A DNA stretch of 64,000 bases from Paramoeba atlantica (GCA_977017575.1 CDRNVI010000011.1:124001-188000); one strand, 5' to 3'. Positions 1 through 8,921 are shown, numbered from the stretch's first letter. Notes: generated by a model not told the origin, from the letters alone. Numbers and translations: made by a program.

Positions 1-210
1 GGTAACGGTATGTATGAAAAAGTGACCCCAATAGCCACCAAGACCAACCCTTGTACAAATCTGCAATCATCTGTACATCATCTGTAAATATTGTAACAAC
101 AACAAAATCCTATCAAATTAACATCATCCGTTAATTCTATTTCACGTCTCTCTTTCTCGAATCATCTGTTTCACCACCCTTCTTCCCTACCCCAATCCCT
201 TCTTTGATCC
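1..210. other. Upstream flank, no gene seen
   Basis: No supportable coding region. The stretch is AT-rich up to about 150 and then turns pyrimidine-rich just before the start codon at 211, which could serve as the trans-splice acceptor region of the first gene. No AG that clearly ends a tract is obvious. Confidence 0.3.
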
Positions 211-1167
211 ATGAAATTCCTCTATTTTCACCTCCAACGCATCACCACCCCCTCCCCCACCACCTCCTCCTCCCTTTCCCCCACCCTCCACCTCCACCCC
301 CTCCGTCTCATCGCTGCTCTTACCTCATCCCCACCGGCTTCCTCCCCGATCTCCCCACCCTCTATCTCCCCACCGTTATACTTCCCGATCTCCCCACCAC
401 CTATCTACCCGATCTCTCAACCCCTTACCTCCCCAATCTCTCAACCCCTTACCTCCCAACCCTCTATCTCCCCACCCTTACACTCCCCCATCTCCCAACC
501 CCCTACCCCCTCTATCCCCCACCCTCTGCAAACAGCCTCCCCTCCCTCCCCTCCCTTCCACTCCCCGATCTCCCACCCCCCATCCCCTACCCCCCCTATC
601 CCCCACTACCCTCTGCGAACAGCCCCCCCTATCCCCCCCTCCCCCGGGGACTGGCTCTGTCCCTCCTGCCACACCGTCTCCCCGCTGCTCTCCCCCCGCT
701 GTCTCCGCTGCACCGCCCCCCTCCCCCCCGCCGCCCCGCGCTTCCCCCATCCGCGTAACCGCCCCTGGACCCCCGGCGACACGGCCCGGGCACGTGCCAG
801 GGGGTGGCGCTGTGCGTGTGGGGTAAGGCAGCAGGGGAGCACAGGGGTGTGTGGGCGGTGTGGGAGGGAGAGGGAGCAGCAGGAGGGGGGAGGGGGAGGG
901 GGAGGGGGGAGGGGAGAGGGGGGTGGGGAGAGGGACTGGAGATGTGGGCGGTGTTGGGAAATGAATGGGGGACACCGGGGACGGTGTTTTCGGTGTTATG
1001 AGAGGAGGGTGAGGGGGACGGGGAGGGGGAGGGGGAGGGGAGGAACGGGGAGGATGTGGAGGTGTGGGGGGTGTTTGTGGAGGAATGTGTGGTGGAGACG
1101 GAGTTGTATGGAGTGTCATGAGCGGCGGTTGGGTGAAAAAATGGAGCATGGCGAAAAGTGTGTATAG
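211..1167 (+). CDS. RanBP2-type zinc-finger protein with Pro/Ser-rich N-terminus
   Basis: A 318-residue protein. Residues 10-145 are low-complexity Pro/Ser/Ile. Four zinc-finger units follow, each opening with Trp: W148-C150-C153-C164-C167, W199-C201-C203-C214-C217, W243-C245-C248-N252-C259-C262 and W283-C285-C288-N292-C299-C302. The last two fit the RanBP2 consensus W-x-C-x2-C-x3-N-x6-C-x2-C exactly; the second has a shortened first pair (CxC). RanBP2 fingers bind single-stranded RNA or ubiquitin; here the basic Gly/Arg spacers suggest RNA, which is inference. The coding strand is nearly pure pyrimidine up to about 750 and strongly purine-rich from about 830 to 1120. The regular finger spacing argues that the frame is real despite the low complexity; a long antisense frame over the same DNA is a composition artefact. 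The target RNA and cell compartment are unknown. Confidence 0.7.
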   Translation: MKFLYFHLQRITTPSPTTSSSLSPTLHLHPLRLIAALTSSPPASSPISPPSISPPLYFPISPPPIYPISQPLTSPISQPLTSQPSISPPLHSPISQPPTPSIPHPLQTASPPSPPFHSPISHPPSPTPPIPHYPLRTAPPIPPSPGDWLCPSCHTVSPLLSPRCLRCTAPLPPAAPRFPHPRNRPWTPGDTARARARGWRCACGVRQQGSTGVCGRCGREREQQEGGGGGGGGRGEGGGERDWRCGRCWEMNGGHRGRCFRCYERRVRGTGRGRGRGGTGRMWRCGGCLWRNVWWRRSCMECHERRLGEKMEHGEKCV

Positions 1168-1299
1168 GGACGGTTTTGTGTAAGATTTTCTGTACTTCAG
1201 GTCTTTTTCTTTGGGGACATGCAAGGGAGACTGCTCGATAGTGTGAGAACGTCTACTCAGAATTTGGATTAATATTCACATTTTCATTGATATATCATT

Positions 1300-1329
1300 C
1301 TTTTATCTACGTGCTCTATTCTATTCTAG
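1300..1329 (+). promoter_or_regulatory. Putative trans-splice acceptor for COQ10
   Basis: A pyrimidine-rich tract (about 1306-1327) ends in AG at 1328-1329, five bases before the COQ10 ATG. This pattern is that of a spliced-leader acceptor in Euglenozoa. It is inferred from the tract alone. Confidence 0.4.
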
Positions 1330-1333
1330 TGAG

Positions 1334-2023
1334 ATGAGAAAACATGGAATACGAACACCTAGGGTACAAACACAGCATGCGAACGGTAAGTACCCAGGAT
1401 TGCGTCATGTTTCCATTTGTTCGGCTTTAAACCGCTTATTGGAACAGAAGTACAGTGAGAAATGCGTCCTGGGATACAGCCCGATGCAAGTATATAATGT
1501 GGTTGCGGACGTTGGACGTTACCCTGCGTTTCTTCCCTGGTGCAACGCGGCAACAATTCATGAAACCAATGAGCGTCGTATGACTGCGGATCTTCAGGTA
1601 GGTTTTCTTTTTCTCCGAGAGGCATATTCAAGTGAAGTGCTGTTGAATTACCCTAACAGAATTAATGCACAACTCAATGGAAAAAGCACTATCCTGAAAG
1701 GTCTTACCTGCGACTGGGGTTTTAGAGAACCTCCTCTCGATCTGTTACCTCATCAGTATCACAGGCACCGAGCTTGTCCAGATACGTCCAGCTCTGCGCA
1801 ACTGACACAGCGCACTGAAGCTAAGGGACAACGAGATCAGCTTGCTAAAAAAGCTTCTCTCGTCACTTTCGATGTCAGCTTTCAGTTTTCCAATCCTATT
1901 CATTCCAACTTGTCAAAACTGTTTCTCTCTCAAGTAGTACAGAAAATGACAAAAAGTTTTGAGGGTCGTTGCGAGACACTTTATGGTCCTGCGGCCTGCG
2001 AAAAGATATTGCTTTCAAGCTAG
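1334..2023 (+). CDS. COQ10: Coenzyme Q-binding protein COQ10 (START-like, mitochondrial)
   Basis: A 229-residue member of the COQ10/START-like polyketide-cyclase family, which binds ubiquinone in the mitochondrial inner membrane and supports its use by the respiratory chain. The family signature lies near residues 45-75, with GYSPMQVYNVVADV followed by YPAFLPWC. The C-terminal helix region (FSNPIHSNLSKLFLSQVV, then the FEGRC area) also fits COQ10. The first 40 residues are basic and poor in acidic residues, consistent with a mitochondrial presequence. A polar insertion of roughly 35-40 residues (about 137-175, rich in His, Arg, Gln and Thr) splits the domain relative to typical COQ10. The ATG at 1334 is the first after a possible acceptor AG. 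Confidence 0.85.
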   Translation: MRKHGIRTPRVQTQHANGKYPGLRHVSICSALNRLLEQKYSEKCVLGYSPMQVYNVVADVGRYPAFLPWCNAATIHETNERRMTADLQVGFLFLREAYSSEVLLNYPNRINAQLNGKSTILKGLTCDWGFREPPLDLLPHQYHRHRACPDTSSSAQLTQRTEAKGQRDQLAKKASLVTFDVSFQFSNPIHSNLSKLFLSQVVQKMTKSFEGRCETLYGPAACEKILLSS

Positions 2024-2108
2024 CCTTCACTATATTTTCCATCCAACATTACCTATTCGAATTTTCTTCTCCTCTTGGATATATTGTATTGATGTTCTTA
2101 ATTTTGCG

Positions 2109-2169
2109 CTTCTTCACTTCTTACCGTTCTCTTTTTTCTTTTGCTCGTTTTCTGCTAATTTCAACCCAG
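2109..2169 (+). promoter_or_regulatory. Putative trans-splice acceptor for PEX11
   Basis: A long pyrimidine run (about 2109-2155) is followed by the first AG at 2168-2169, 19 bases upstream of the PEX11 ATG. This matches polypyrimidine-AG acceptors used for spliced-leader addition. Confidence 0.45.
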
Positions 2170-2188
2170 TATTTGTAATTTATCAAAC

Positions 2189-2833
2189 ATGGACATTGAC
2201 ACTACCGTAAAAATAATGGCCACCACTGAAGGCCGGGACAAGGTCTATAAGGCCGTCCAAAACTTGGCTCGTTTTCTCGAATGGTCGGGTAGCCGCTCCG
2301 GAGATTTCTCCTCCGCAAAGAAGTACGGTGTTCTCGCCAAATCCATGGGTGACGGGAGAAGCCTCATGCGTTTGGGTAAATGGATTCAAAATCTGCGCAA
2401 AATGCGTGAAATCTCGGCCTCTGGCGCTGCATTCGACACCGTTGATGGGTTGGTAGAGTACGGACGAGTGAGCGCAGACTTTGGTTTCGTCGTTGGAGAT
2501 AACATCTCGTACCTCGCAAAGTACAACATTCTCAGTAATGTGAGTAGCCAGTGGGTGTCGCGCCGAGCCAAGGTATCGCAGTTCTGGGCCTTCCTTTTTG
2601 CGTGTATTTTGGACATTTTGAAGTTGATCCGAGCATACAAAGCGGAAAAGGTGATGAAAGACTTGATTATCAACTTTGTGCGCAACTTTGCTGATCTGTT
2701 GGCTACGCTGGATGCTACCGGCTATGCATCCTGCGTCTACAAGCCTTGCGTTGGGTTTACTTCCATGTGCGGCCTGCTATCCGGCAGTATTGCTACTTAT
2801 CAAAATGTAATCAAGGCATCAGCCAAACACTAG
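2189..2833 (+). CDS. PEX11: Peroxisomal/glycosomal biogenesis protein PEX11
   Basis: A 214-residue PEX11-family membrane protein, which promotes elongation and division of peroxisomes (glycosomes in kinetoplastids). It shows the N-terminal pattern TTEGRDKVYKAVQNLARF, the amphipathic segment around SLMRLGKWIQNLRKM, and the C-terminal YKPCVGFTSMCGLLSGSIAT segment that resembles the second membrane stretch of the family. A hydrophobic region around residues 131-144 (FWAFLFACILDILKL) is a further candidate membrane segment. Length is normal for the family. Its presence does not separate glycosomes from ordinary peroxisomes. Confidence 0.85.
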   Translation: MDIDTTVKIMATTEGRDKVYKAVQNLARFLEWSGSRSGDFSSAKKYGVLAKSMGDGRSLMRLGKWIQNLRKMREISASGAAFDTVDGLVEYGRVSADFGFVVGDNISYLAKYNILSNVSSQWVSRRAKVSQFWAFLFACILDILKLIRAYKAEKVMKDLIINFVRNFADLLATLDATGYASCVYKPCVGFTSMCGLLSGSIATYQNVIKASAKH

Positions 2834-3430
2834 CAAGACGCAACGGTGTTGAGCAAGCATACTTGTTGGTTTTAGTATATTCATGTTTTCACTGAAAACT
2901 ACCATGGCGTACACGTTTTTATTTCTTTGTTTTATTTGCTTTTTGTATGCTCTCTTATGGGCGAATTTTACATTGTGTTGGGCCGAAAAATGTATGACTA
3001 AACTTTGCCGCTTCACTTCATATGACGGACGGTCTCTACGTAAAATTGCCGAAGCATTATGTTGCTTACGATAATATAGTAAGTAGCAATTAACTGGAGT
3101 TGTACACACCACGTAATTATACGTGATATACATGCGTTTCGAATCTGTGCTACAAACATAGAAGCTTTTCAAATTTCAAAACTACTGTGTGGCTGAGTAT
3201 TTTTATAAAAATAGCCTGGGTACACACTTTGTATTCAGTAGTACTTATCTTACGCTCGCTTGAAATGAGTCTACTGAAGTGGACAGGAATATACATTATA
3301 GAGTATGTAGTTCCTGTACGTTCTACGTAGTATGAATGTCTTTACATCCGATATCATTTCTCTGTAAAGTTAGCTAATTTCGCGGTACCACAGTATTATA
3401 GTGTATTAATCAGATGCCAAAAACCTGAAA
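2834..3430. other. Intergenic region
   Basis: No convincing gene. A 63-codon frame starting with ATG at 2883 encodes a hydrophobic peptide (MFSLKTTMAYTFLFLCF at its start). It is too short and too generic to call. The 3' part has several AGs downstream of weak pyrimidine tracts that could serve the next gene. Confidence 0.3.
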
Positions 3431-5203
3431 ATGGGTTCCTCAAAACTAAGATGGTCTCCTTTTATTCAACTAGTGCGACAGCGGGCGAAACACGCAGAAC
3501 TGCTCAAGCGGGGATTATTGATGCGTTGGAATTCTCCCACAAAAAGTTTGAAAAGTTCTCCTAATGACTTGCTTGCAAGTTCGCGCATCCACCTCCAAAA
3601 ACAGTTTCGAGATGCCACTCTTGCAATGAAACATGCACCAAACAGGGAGCTGGGAAACCCTATAGAATGGTCTAAAATGGTTTCTTTGTTGCAAAGAATC
3701 GCTCCCTTCACTCTTGATAACAAGATGCAGCTCTATAGCAGCAGTTCACAGGCGTTTTCATGCATGTGGAAAGCAGTGGACGATGCGCAAAAGTCGATTC
3801 AATGGGTAACGTACATTTGTAAAGATGATTTCATCGGACGCGAAACCATACGCCGTCTAGTTGTTGCAGCTCACCGTGGTGTGCGAGTTGTATTTCTATA
3901 TGATGACGGGGGAAACATTAGTGGTCGTACAGCACTAGTGCAAGAATTATCGAATTGTAAAAACGCACGAGTTATAAAATTTAACCCTGTCTTTCATCGA
4001 ATTCTTAGGTACTCACTAAGCGCAGGCGCATATTTCGGTCGCAGTACACAGCCTTGGCGGCTCTCTCCACTCATACGTAATCATCGTAAAATTCTTCTTG
4101 TTGACGACAAAGTGGCGTACGTCGGAGGTTTGAACATCGGAAATGAATACGCAGGCACCTCTATTGGAGGTACCGGGGCCTTTCGAGACACCATGTGTCG
4201 ATTGCAGGGTGGAATTGTGAATTCTCTCCATGACGTGGTTCATGACACGCTAAACGCAGAACGCAACGGCTCTTTTCGCAAGATGGCTCAAAAGCTCCTA
4301 ATGCGTCGTAAGAAATTCTTAGCTCGACTTTCGCGATTTCGTAGTGCTGCAAGAAATCCTTTATTTAACTTTAAGCTTCGAGGAAGAAATATTAGAAAAA
4401 AGCCTGTGGAGAAACGGCAGCGTCCATCATTACTTGCACAAGTATTGTATTCCAACACGTGGAGTCGGACCTACAAAATTCAAAAAGCTTATGAATTTAT
4501 TCTGTATCGCGCACAGCATCGTGTTTGGATCACAACTCCGTACCTTTTACCGACCCGAAGGCTACTGAAATGTATTCTCGGGGCCGCTCGACGGGGCGTA
4601 GACGTAAGGGTAATGACAGGCTCACTTCGGAGTACCGATCCTTGGCTAATGTGGTGGGGTGCACAATATATTGTGCACAGACTGCTGTCTCATAACGTAA
4701 GCATTTATGAATATGACACAGCTTTTTCAACACAAACTACAGAGCTAACGAATATGAATACTAATGTTTCGCATAAGGAATCCTATTGGATTGCAAAGTT
4801 CTTTAATTGGCTGACCGAATACTGGGTACAGATAAGGAACAACTCAGCTACAGGTGTATCCGACTCTCCACCGACACATGACCGCCCCCCTCATATATTA
4901 CACAGCAAAACGGTAGTAGTTGACGGCGTGTGGTCAGCCGTCGGGTCATACAACTGGGACTCGTTGTCGAACAAACTTCTAGAAGTATCCGTTGCGACGG
5001 TGGATTACCCGACAGCCCGCACTCTTGAAGAACATTTTGAGAAAGACATGAAACATTGTAGACAACTTACGCAGGACCTTTATCTGCAACGACCATGGTG
5101 GATACGACTCTTTTGCTACATAATATACCGATGTGGGCGATGGACGGAAAATATATGGTTTCGATCATTTTCACATCACGAGGTAGAGACTCATTTGGAT
5201 TAG
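3431..5203 (+). CDS. Cardiolipin synthase, bacterial-type (two PLD/HKD motifs)
   Basis: A 590-residue phospholipase-D superfamily protein. Both HxKx4D motifs are intact: H218-K220-D225 within NHRKILLVDDKVAYVGGLNI, and H491-K493-D498 within LHSKTVVVDGVW. Spacing and the flanking GGLNIG and GSYNWD elements fit cardiolipin synthases of bacterial type. Such enzymes join two phosphatidylglycerols or use another phosphatidyl donor, and kinetoplastids are known to use this type in the mitochondrion instead of the CDP-alcohol transferase found in most eukaryotes. The basic N-terminal 60 residues could be a targeting sequence. A basic insert (about 284-330) and an insert at 435-485 lengthen the protein relative to bacterial homologues. 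A PLD-type phosphatidylserine or phosphatidylglycerophosphate synthase is the alternative. Confidence 0.75.
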   Translation: MGSSKLRWSPFIQLVRQRAKHAELLKRGLLMRWNSPTKSLKSSPNDLLASSRIHLQKQFRDATLAMKHAPNRELGNPIEWSKMVSLLQRIAPFTLDNKMQLYSSSSQAFSCMWKAVDDAQKSIQWVTYICKDDFIGRETIRRLVVAAHRGVRVVFLYDDGGNISGRTALVQELSNCKNARVIKFNPVFHRILRYSLSAGAYFGRSTQPWRLSPLIRNHRKILLVDDKVAYVGGLNIGNEYAGTSIGGTGAFRDTMCRLQGGIVNSLHDVVHDTLNAERNGSFRKMAQKLLMRRKKFLARLSRFRSAARNPLFNFKLRGRNIRKKPVEKRQRPSLLAQVLYSNTWSRTYKIQKAYEFILYRAQHRVWITTPYLLPTRRLLKCILGAARRGVDVRVMTGSLRSTDPWLMWWGAQYIVHRLLSHNVSIYEYDTAFSTQTTELTNMNTNVSHKESYWIAKFFNWLTEYWVQIRNNSATGVSDSPPTHDRPPHILHSKTVVVDGVWSAVGSYNWDSLSNKLLEVSVATVDYPTARTLEEHFEKDMKHCRQLTQDLYLQRPWWIRLFCYIIYRCGRWTENIWFRSFSHHEVETHLD

Positions 5204-5445
5204 AGGTTCTAGATTTCGCCATGATTGGAATCAACAGGTTTGGAATGTAAATTTTTCATTGGAATGCCTCATTTCAAATGAGGCTGCCAAAATATCTTGT
5301 AGAGTATAAGTACCCAAGTATCAGAATGTTATAAAACATTTCAAAAACTGAAAAATTAGCAATCCTCACTATTACTAAAATCTTGAGATCGTTTCTTTGG
5401 GTCTACTTCAATTACAGATTTTGCTATTAAAAATGTGTATGTATG

Positions 5446-5463
5446 TTTGTTTGTCTCCTGCAG
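5446..5463 (+). promoter_or_regulatory. Putative trans-splice acceptor for the AlkB-like gene
   Basis: TTTGTTTGTCTCCTGCAG is one of the clearest polypyrimidine-AG signals in the window. It lies 64 bases upstream of the ATG at 5528, with one further ATG between them that is out of frame. Confidence 0.5.
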
Positions 5464-5527
5464 TTCGCTTTATTTCATACAAACGTCGGTGCACGGTGTC
5501 AATGCTATAATATGTTAATGAATAACC

Positions 5528-6904
5528 ATGCGAGGTAACAGGAGCAACATAGTTTCCTCACGCGTTCAGAAGGGCTCAAAGTTTCGTTCCAATAGACCGG
5601 GGTGGGGTTCCTTTGAGTCTGTTGAGCTTCCAACGATCGAGCGCACGAATGAGGGCTGTTATGACCGTTCTGGAGTACCAGACAACGCTCACTCACACTC
5701 CACATTGCAGCAGTATGCCGAATATTATCGTAAAAAAGCTAGCCAATGGCCAGCGTCTCCGGCTTATGGTGACTCCTCACAAACAGGTAAACCCGGAGGA
5801 CCGGCTATAGAACTAACAAAGAAAAGTACGATGACCATTCCCAGTAATAAAACCGAGGAAACATACTTCAATTCTAATCGCTGGGTAATCCACGAACAAA
5901 GTCCATTTTACAAACGATTTCTCGACAAGACGTTAAGTACGCGCACACCTAGGATCAATTCTCTTGGCTCTGTAACCACCTCGAATTCGTCGTCTGTTTC
6001 CACTCGCAAGGTCTCGAGTAAAGTTAACTACGCATGGAATACGTGGGCTCCTCTTCCCCGCAACCGCATGAGGAGTGTCGATTTAAAGAAAAGTTCAACC
6101 CACGCAGAGTATCATAGTCATGAGGGCATATATGCAGATGAGTTCAACGGATTTATGCGGGACTCGCACAAGGGTATGGCACAATTTCCTGTTTCACTGT
6201 ATACCACGCAACGACTTGAACCAGAAGGAATGCATCAGATTCGCAATTTTTTAACTCCGGCGGAGGAGAGAGACATCTTGGCAGAGATTATGTCAACCAC
6301 ACTCCATCGGGATCGACAGTCCCCCACCCGTTATGTTTCCTCCGAAGGTCGGTACTGCACGAACTACTTTGATGAAGAACTCAGCGTTCCTAATCGTTGT
6401 GTTCTAGCGTGGGGTACGGCGAGGCTCCCATTACTTGGGCGAGTGCTTCTCAGGGCCTACCGACTCGGTCTTCTTCCATCCATGCCAAACACTTTTCAAA
6501 TCAATGAGTACGTTACCCCTTATTCTGGTTATGCATGGCATCGGAAGCACCCTTCACTGGGTCCCTACATTGGGATCTTAAGCTTGATTAGCGCGCAGAT
6601 ACTACGCCTCTCTCATCACTCGGAGTTATGGTACCCTCGGGTGTACTTAGAACCACGGGGACTTTGCGTGCTACAAGGCAGTGCGCGGTATGATTATTTA
6701 ATGAGCACGAGCCCTATAGGACAAGGGGCACATGGCAAGGCTCACAATGATCCTTCGGTAACGCGTATCAACTTTACACGACATACAAAAGACTATCGCG
6801 TTGAAGTGATGTTTGCCTCCGTCGACAGCAAAAATCTTCCGGCGCTGGATATCGCCCAAAAAATCACAGACTACAGTCGACAAAAGAAGCTTCTACCTGA
6901 ATAG
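5528..6904 (+). CDS. AlkB-like 2OG-dioxygenase-fold protein lacking iron ligands
   Basis: A 458-residue protein. The first 215 residues are polar, Ser-rich and unassigned. Residues 225-435 resemble the AlkB double-stranded beta helix: an N-terminal lid helix (FLTPAEERDILAEI), the substrate-side NEY motif near 326-328, then GYAWHRKHPSLGPYIGILSL at 334-353 and ARYDYLM at 386-392, and an Arg-containing strand TRINF at 412-416. In active AlkB homologues the iron is held by H-x-D in the first motif and His in the ARYxWxH motif. Here the first motif reads H338-R-K340 and the last ligand position is M392, so two of the three ligands are replaced. The candidate 2-oxoglutarate Arg (R413 or R418) persists. 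I infer a pseudoenzyme, perhaps a nucleic-acid-binding or scaffolding protein. Confidence 0.6.
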   Translation: MRGNRSNIVSSRVQKGSKFRSNRPGWGSFESVELPTIERTNEGCYDRSGVPDNAHSHSTLQQYAEYYRKKASQWPASPAYGDSSQTGKPGGPAIELTKKSTMTIPSNKTEETYFNSNRWVIHEQSPFYKRFLDKTLSTRTPRINSLGSVTTSNSSSVSTRKVSSKVNYAWNTWAPLPRNRMRSVDLKKSSTHAEYHSHEGIYADEFNGFMRDSHKGMAQFPVSLYTTQRLEPEGMHQIRNFLTPAEERDILAEIMSTTLHRDRQSPTRYVSSEGRYCTNYFDEELSVPNRCVLAWGTARLPLLGRVLLRAYRLGLLPSMPNTFQINEYVTPYSGYAWHRKHPSLGPYIGILSLISAQILRLSHHSELWYPRVYLEPRGLCVLQGSARYDYLMSTSPIGQGAHGKAHNDPSVTRINFTRHTKDYRVEVMFASVDSKNLPALDIAQKITDYSRQKKLLPE

Positions 6905-6958
6905 AACAAGACCAGTCCTGTGTTGTCGTACCATAATTCTTCTTATAAAACGTTTCTC

Positions 6959-7012
6959 TGTCTACATTACACATTCTTTCATCTTTATAATCCTTATGAT
7001 CTTTCATTTTAG
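6959..7012 (+). promoter_or_regulatory. Putative trans-splice acceptor for the ankyrin-hydrolase gene
   Basis: A T/C-rich tract from about 6959 ends in AG at 7011-7012, with the ATG at 7086. The tract sits between the AlkB-like stop and the next gene, as expected of a shared processing region in a polycistronic array. Confidence 0.4.
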
Positions 7013-7085
7013 TTTTCATTTTCTTAAAACAACTACACTTTACAATGACTATCGTTAAACATCTTAAGTTCGTCAAATTTTACTC

Positions 7086-8921
7086 ATGAAAAAATCACCA
7101 TCCAGGGAACGGTCAAAACCGAAAACGCCTCACCTAAAACCATCTTCCTCACGATCCAGCCCCTCCCGGGCCGGACTCAACATAAACTCCACACAACCTC
7201 GAGCCTCCGATTCTCGAAAACTCTCGCCCGAGAAACGCTCCGTGGCTCAACGCGTGCTCACCCGCGTGACCACCATGACAGAGGATGTACGGGAGGCGGT
7301 GCAACACGGCCTACAGCGCAGTCGCAGGGCTTCTTGGAATTCATTGTCTTCCTCTTCTGGTGCTGCTGCTGCAGATAAGCGACTCGCCCCCGGGTCTCGA
7401 CGCTCCATGACCAGTCGACCCGGAAACGCTGGGCGAAGATCTCATCCCGTTTCCTCCTCGCTCTCCCTCTCTAGTTTCCCGATCGGAACCCCTCGAAGTG
7501 GCCGGCCTTTGACCGAGAGTGTCTTTGACCCACGGCTTCATGTTGCGGTGGGGAAGGGATTATTCGCGGAGGTGGAGGGTTTGCTGTCGGGGAAACTCGC
7601 TTCTCTGGATGTCAACCAGTCGGACTATGAGTCGCGCACCCCGTTGCACGTGGCCGTTAGCCATGGTAACCTTCCCATGGTCGAACTCCTTGTGAGCCGA
7701 GGAGCGGATGTGAATTACCCCGACACGCGAAACCGGACGCCGTTGTTAGAGTGCTCGAAGACTGAGATTCAAGACTTTTTGAAACGACACGGTGCGGTGG
7801 ATTCTTTAAAATTCTTCGCGAAGCGTGCCAAAGAGAGTGAACAGTCCAGAAGCATGGAGTCCACCGATGTGATTAACAGCACGTTTATTCGGAAAATGGT
7901 TATTAGTGTGCTGTGCCCGATTCTTGTCCTTCTGTGGATGTCCGGGTGGCGTTTTGCGGTAAATTTCCTTGCTATCACTATTGCGTACTATTTCCTTATT
8001 GTGTCGTATTTTGTCTCCGAGGTCTCGATTCGTCCTCCATGGTACCGCCCCAACGCGAGTAAGCTTACCATGGCCGCACTCCCGGAGTACTGGCAGGGTA
8101 TTGTGAACGACCCAAAGTATGATCTTGGGTTGGACTACGAGGAGGTTACGCTGCATACTGCTGATCAATACACTCTTTCCGGGTGGTACGTCGCGGCCTC
8201 CCAGGACAGCAGTTCTCGATCTACTGGGGTGATCCTGGTCCATGGAGGGGGACGCGACCGTCGGGCGTTTCTTCGTCACGTGCGTATGTTCCATGCCGAG
8301 GGGTTTGAAGTGTTGCTGTTTGATTTTCGCGAACATGGCATGAGTCAGGGCACGGGGAAAGGGTTTACCTACGGGGTAAAGGAGAGGTATGACGTGTGTA
8401 CGGCCGCGCGGTATTTGAGGGAGCGCTGTGGTTTGCGCACGCTGGTGGCGATTGGTACCTCGGTAGGGGGTAGCGCGTGTATTATGGCTGCCGCGGTTGA
8501 TTCCAACATTGATATCGTGATTGCGGAAAACCCGATTACCACGGTGGGATATCTGCAACAACGTCATATTAATCATATTATGGGAGGCTATATGACCCAT
8601 ACATGGCTGTCCCAGTTTTTCTTTACGATTTTTCATAGATTATGTCGGCTTTGGCTGAATTATCGGGTCGGAAATGTGCCCTCGAAGAAGTGTCAGGCGC
8701 TACACACTATTTCCAGAATTGCACCGCGTCCTATTTTTTTAATGCATGGGACGGCAGACGAGGTTGTTCCTGTAGAACACTCACAAACGCTCTTCGATCT
8801 GGCTCACGAGCCGAAGGAGCTATGGGTGGCCCCTGATGGGTTTCACTGCGGATTATACGATATGTTTCCTAAGGAATTTAGGGAGCGAGTTGTTAACTTC
8901 ATTCGTAGGCATGAAAAGTAA
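7086..8921 (+). CDS. Ankyrin-repeat, transmembrane, alpha/beta-hydrolase fusion
   Basis: A 611-residue protein in three parts. Residues 1-145 are basic and Ser/Arg-rich. Residues 147-236 form ankyrin-type repeats (a clear TPLHVAVSHGNLPMVELLVS unit, a weaker one before it and a partial one after). Residues 271-311 are hydrophobic and probably make one hairpin or two membrane segments. Residues 350-611 are an alpha/beta hydrolase: oxyanion region HGGG (386-389), nucleophile S459 in GTSVGG, acid D558 in HGTADEVVP, and base H587 in DGFHCGL. The triad is complete and in the right order, so it should be an active serine hydrolase with its catalytic domain beside a membrane. The domain resembles the ABHD12/ABHD13-like and BEM46-like groups, but the substrate is not deducible. 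The coding region is richer in GC than its neighbours. Confidence 0.75.
   Translation: MKKSPSRERSKPKTPHLKPSSSRSSPSRAGLNINSTQPRASDSRKLSPEKRSVAQRVLTRVTTMTEDVREAVQHGLQRSRRASWNSLSSSSGAAAADKRLAPGSRRSMTSRPGNAGRRSHPVSSSLSLSSFPIGTPRSGRPLTESVFDPRLHVAVGKGLFAEVEGLLSGKLASLDVNQSDYESRTPLHVAVSHGNLPMVELLVSRGADVNYPDTRNRTPLLECSKTEIQDFLKRHGAVDSLKFFAKRAKESEQSRSMESTDVINSTFIRKMVISVLCPILVLLWMSGWRFAVNFLAITIAYYFLIVSYFVSEVSIRPPWYRPNASKLTMAALPEYWQGIVNDPKYDLGLDYEEVTLHTADQYTLSGWYVAASQDSSSRSTGVILVHGGGRDRRAFLRHVRMFHAEGFEVLLFDFREHGMSQGTGKGFTYGVKERYDVCTAARYLRERCGLRTLVAIGTSVGGSACIMAAAVDSNIDIVIAENPITTVGYLQQRHINHIMGGYMTHTWLSQFFFTIFHRLCRLWLNYRVGNVPSKKCQALHTISRIAPRPIFLMHGTADEVVPVEHSQTLFDLAHEPKELWVAPDGFHCGLYDMFPKEFRERVVNFIRRHEK

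Noticed and set aside
478-1224. Long minus-strand frame rich in Pro and Gly
   Set aside because: It is the complement of a low-complexity purine/pyrimidine region; the + strand frame has regularly spaced Cys for RanBP2 fingers and explains the DNA better.
2883-3074. 63-codon hydrophobic frame
   Set aside because: Too short and generic; no acceptor or family support.
7806-8636. 276-codon minus-strand frame inside the ankyrin-hydrolase gene
   Set aside because: No family features, fully inside a strongly supported + strand gene with intact catalytic motifs.
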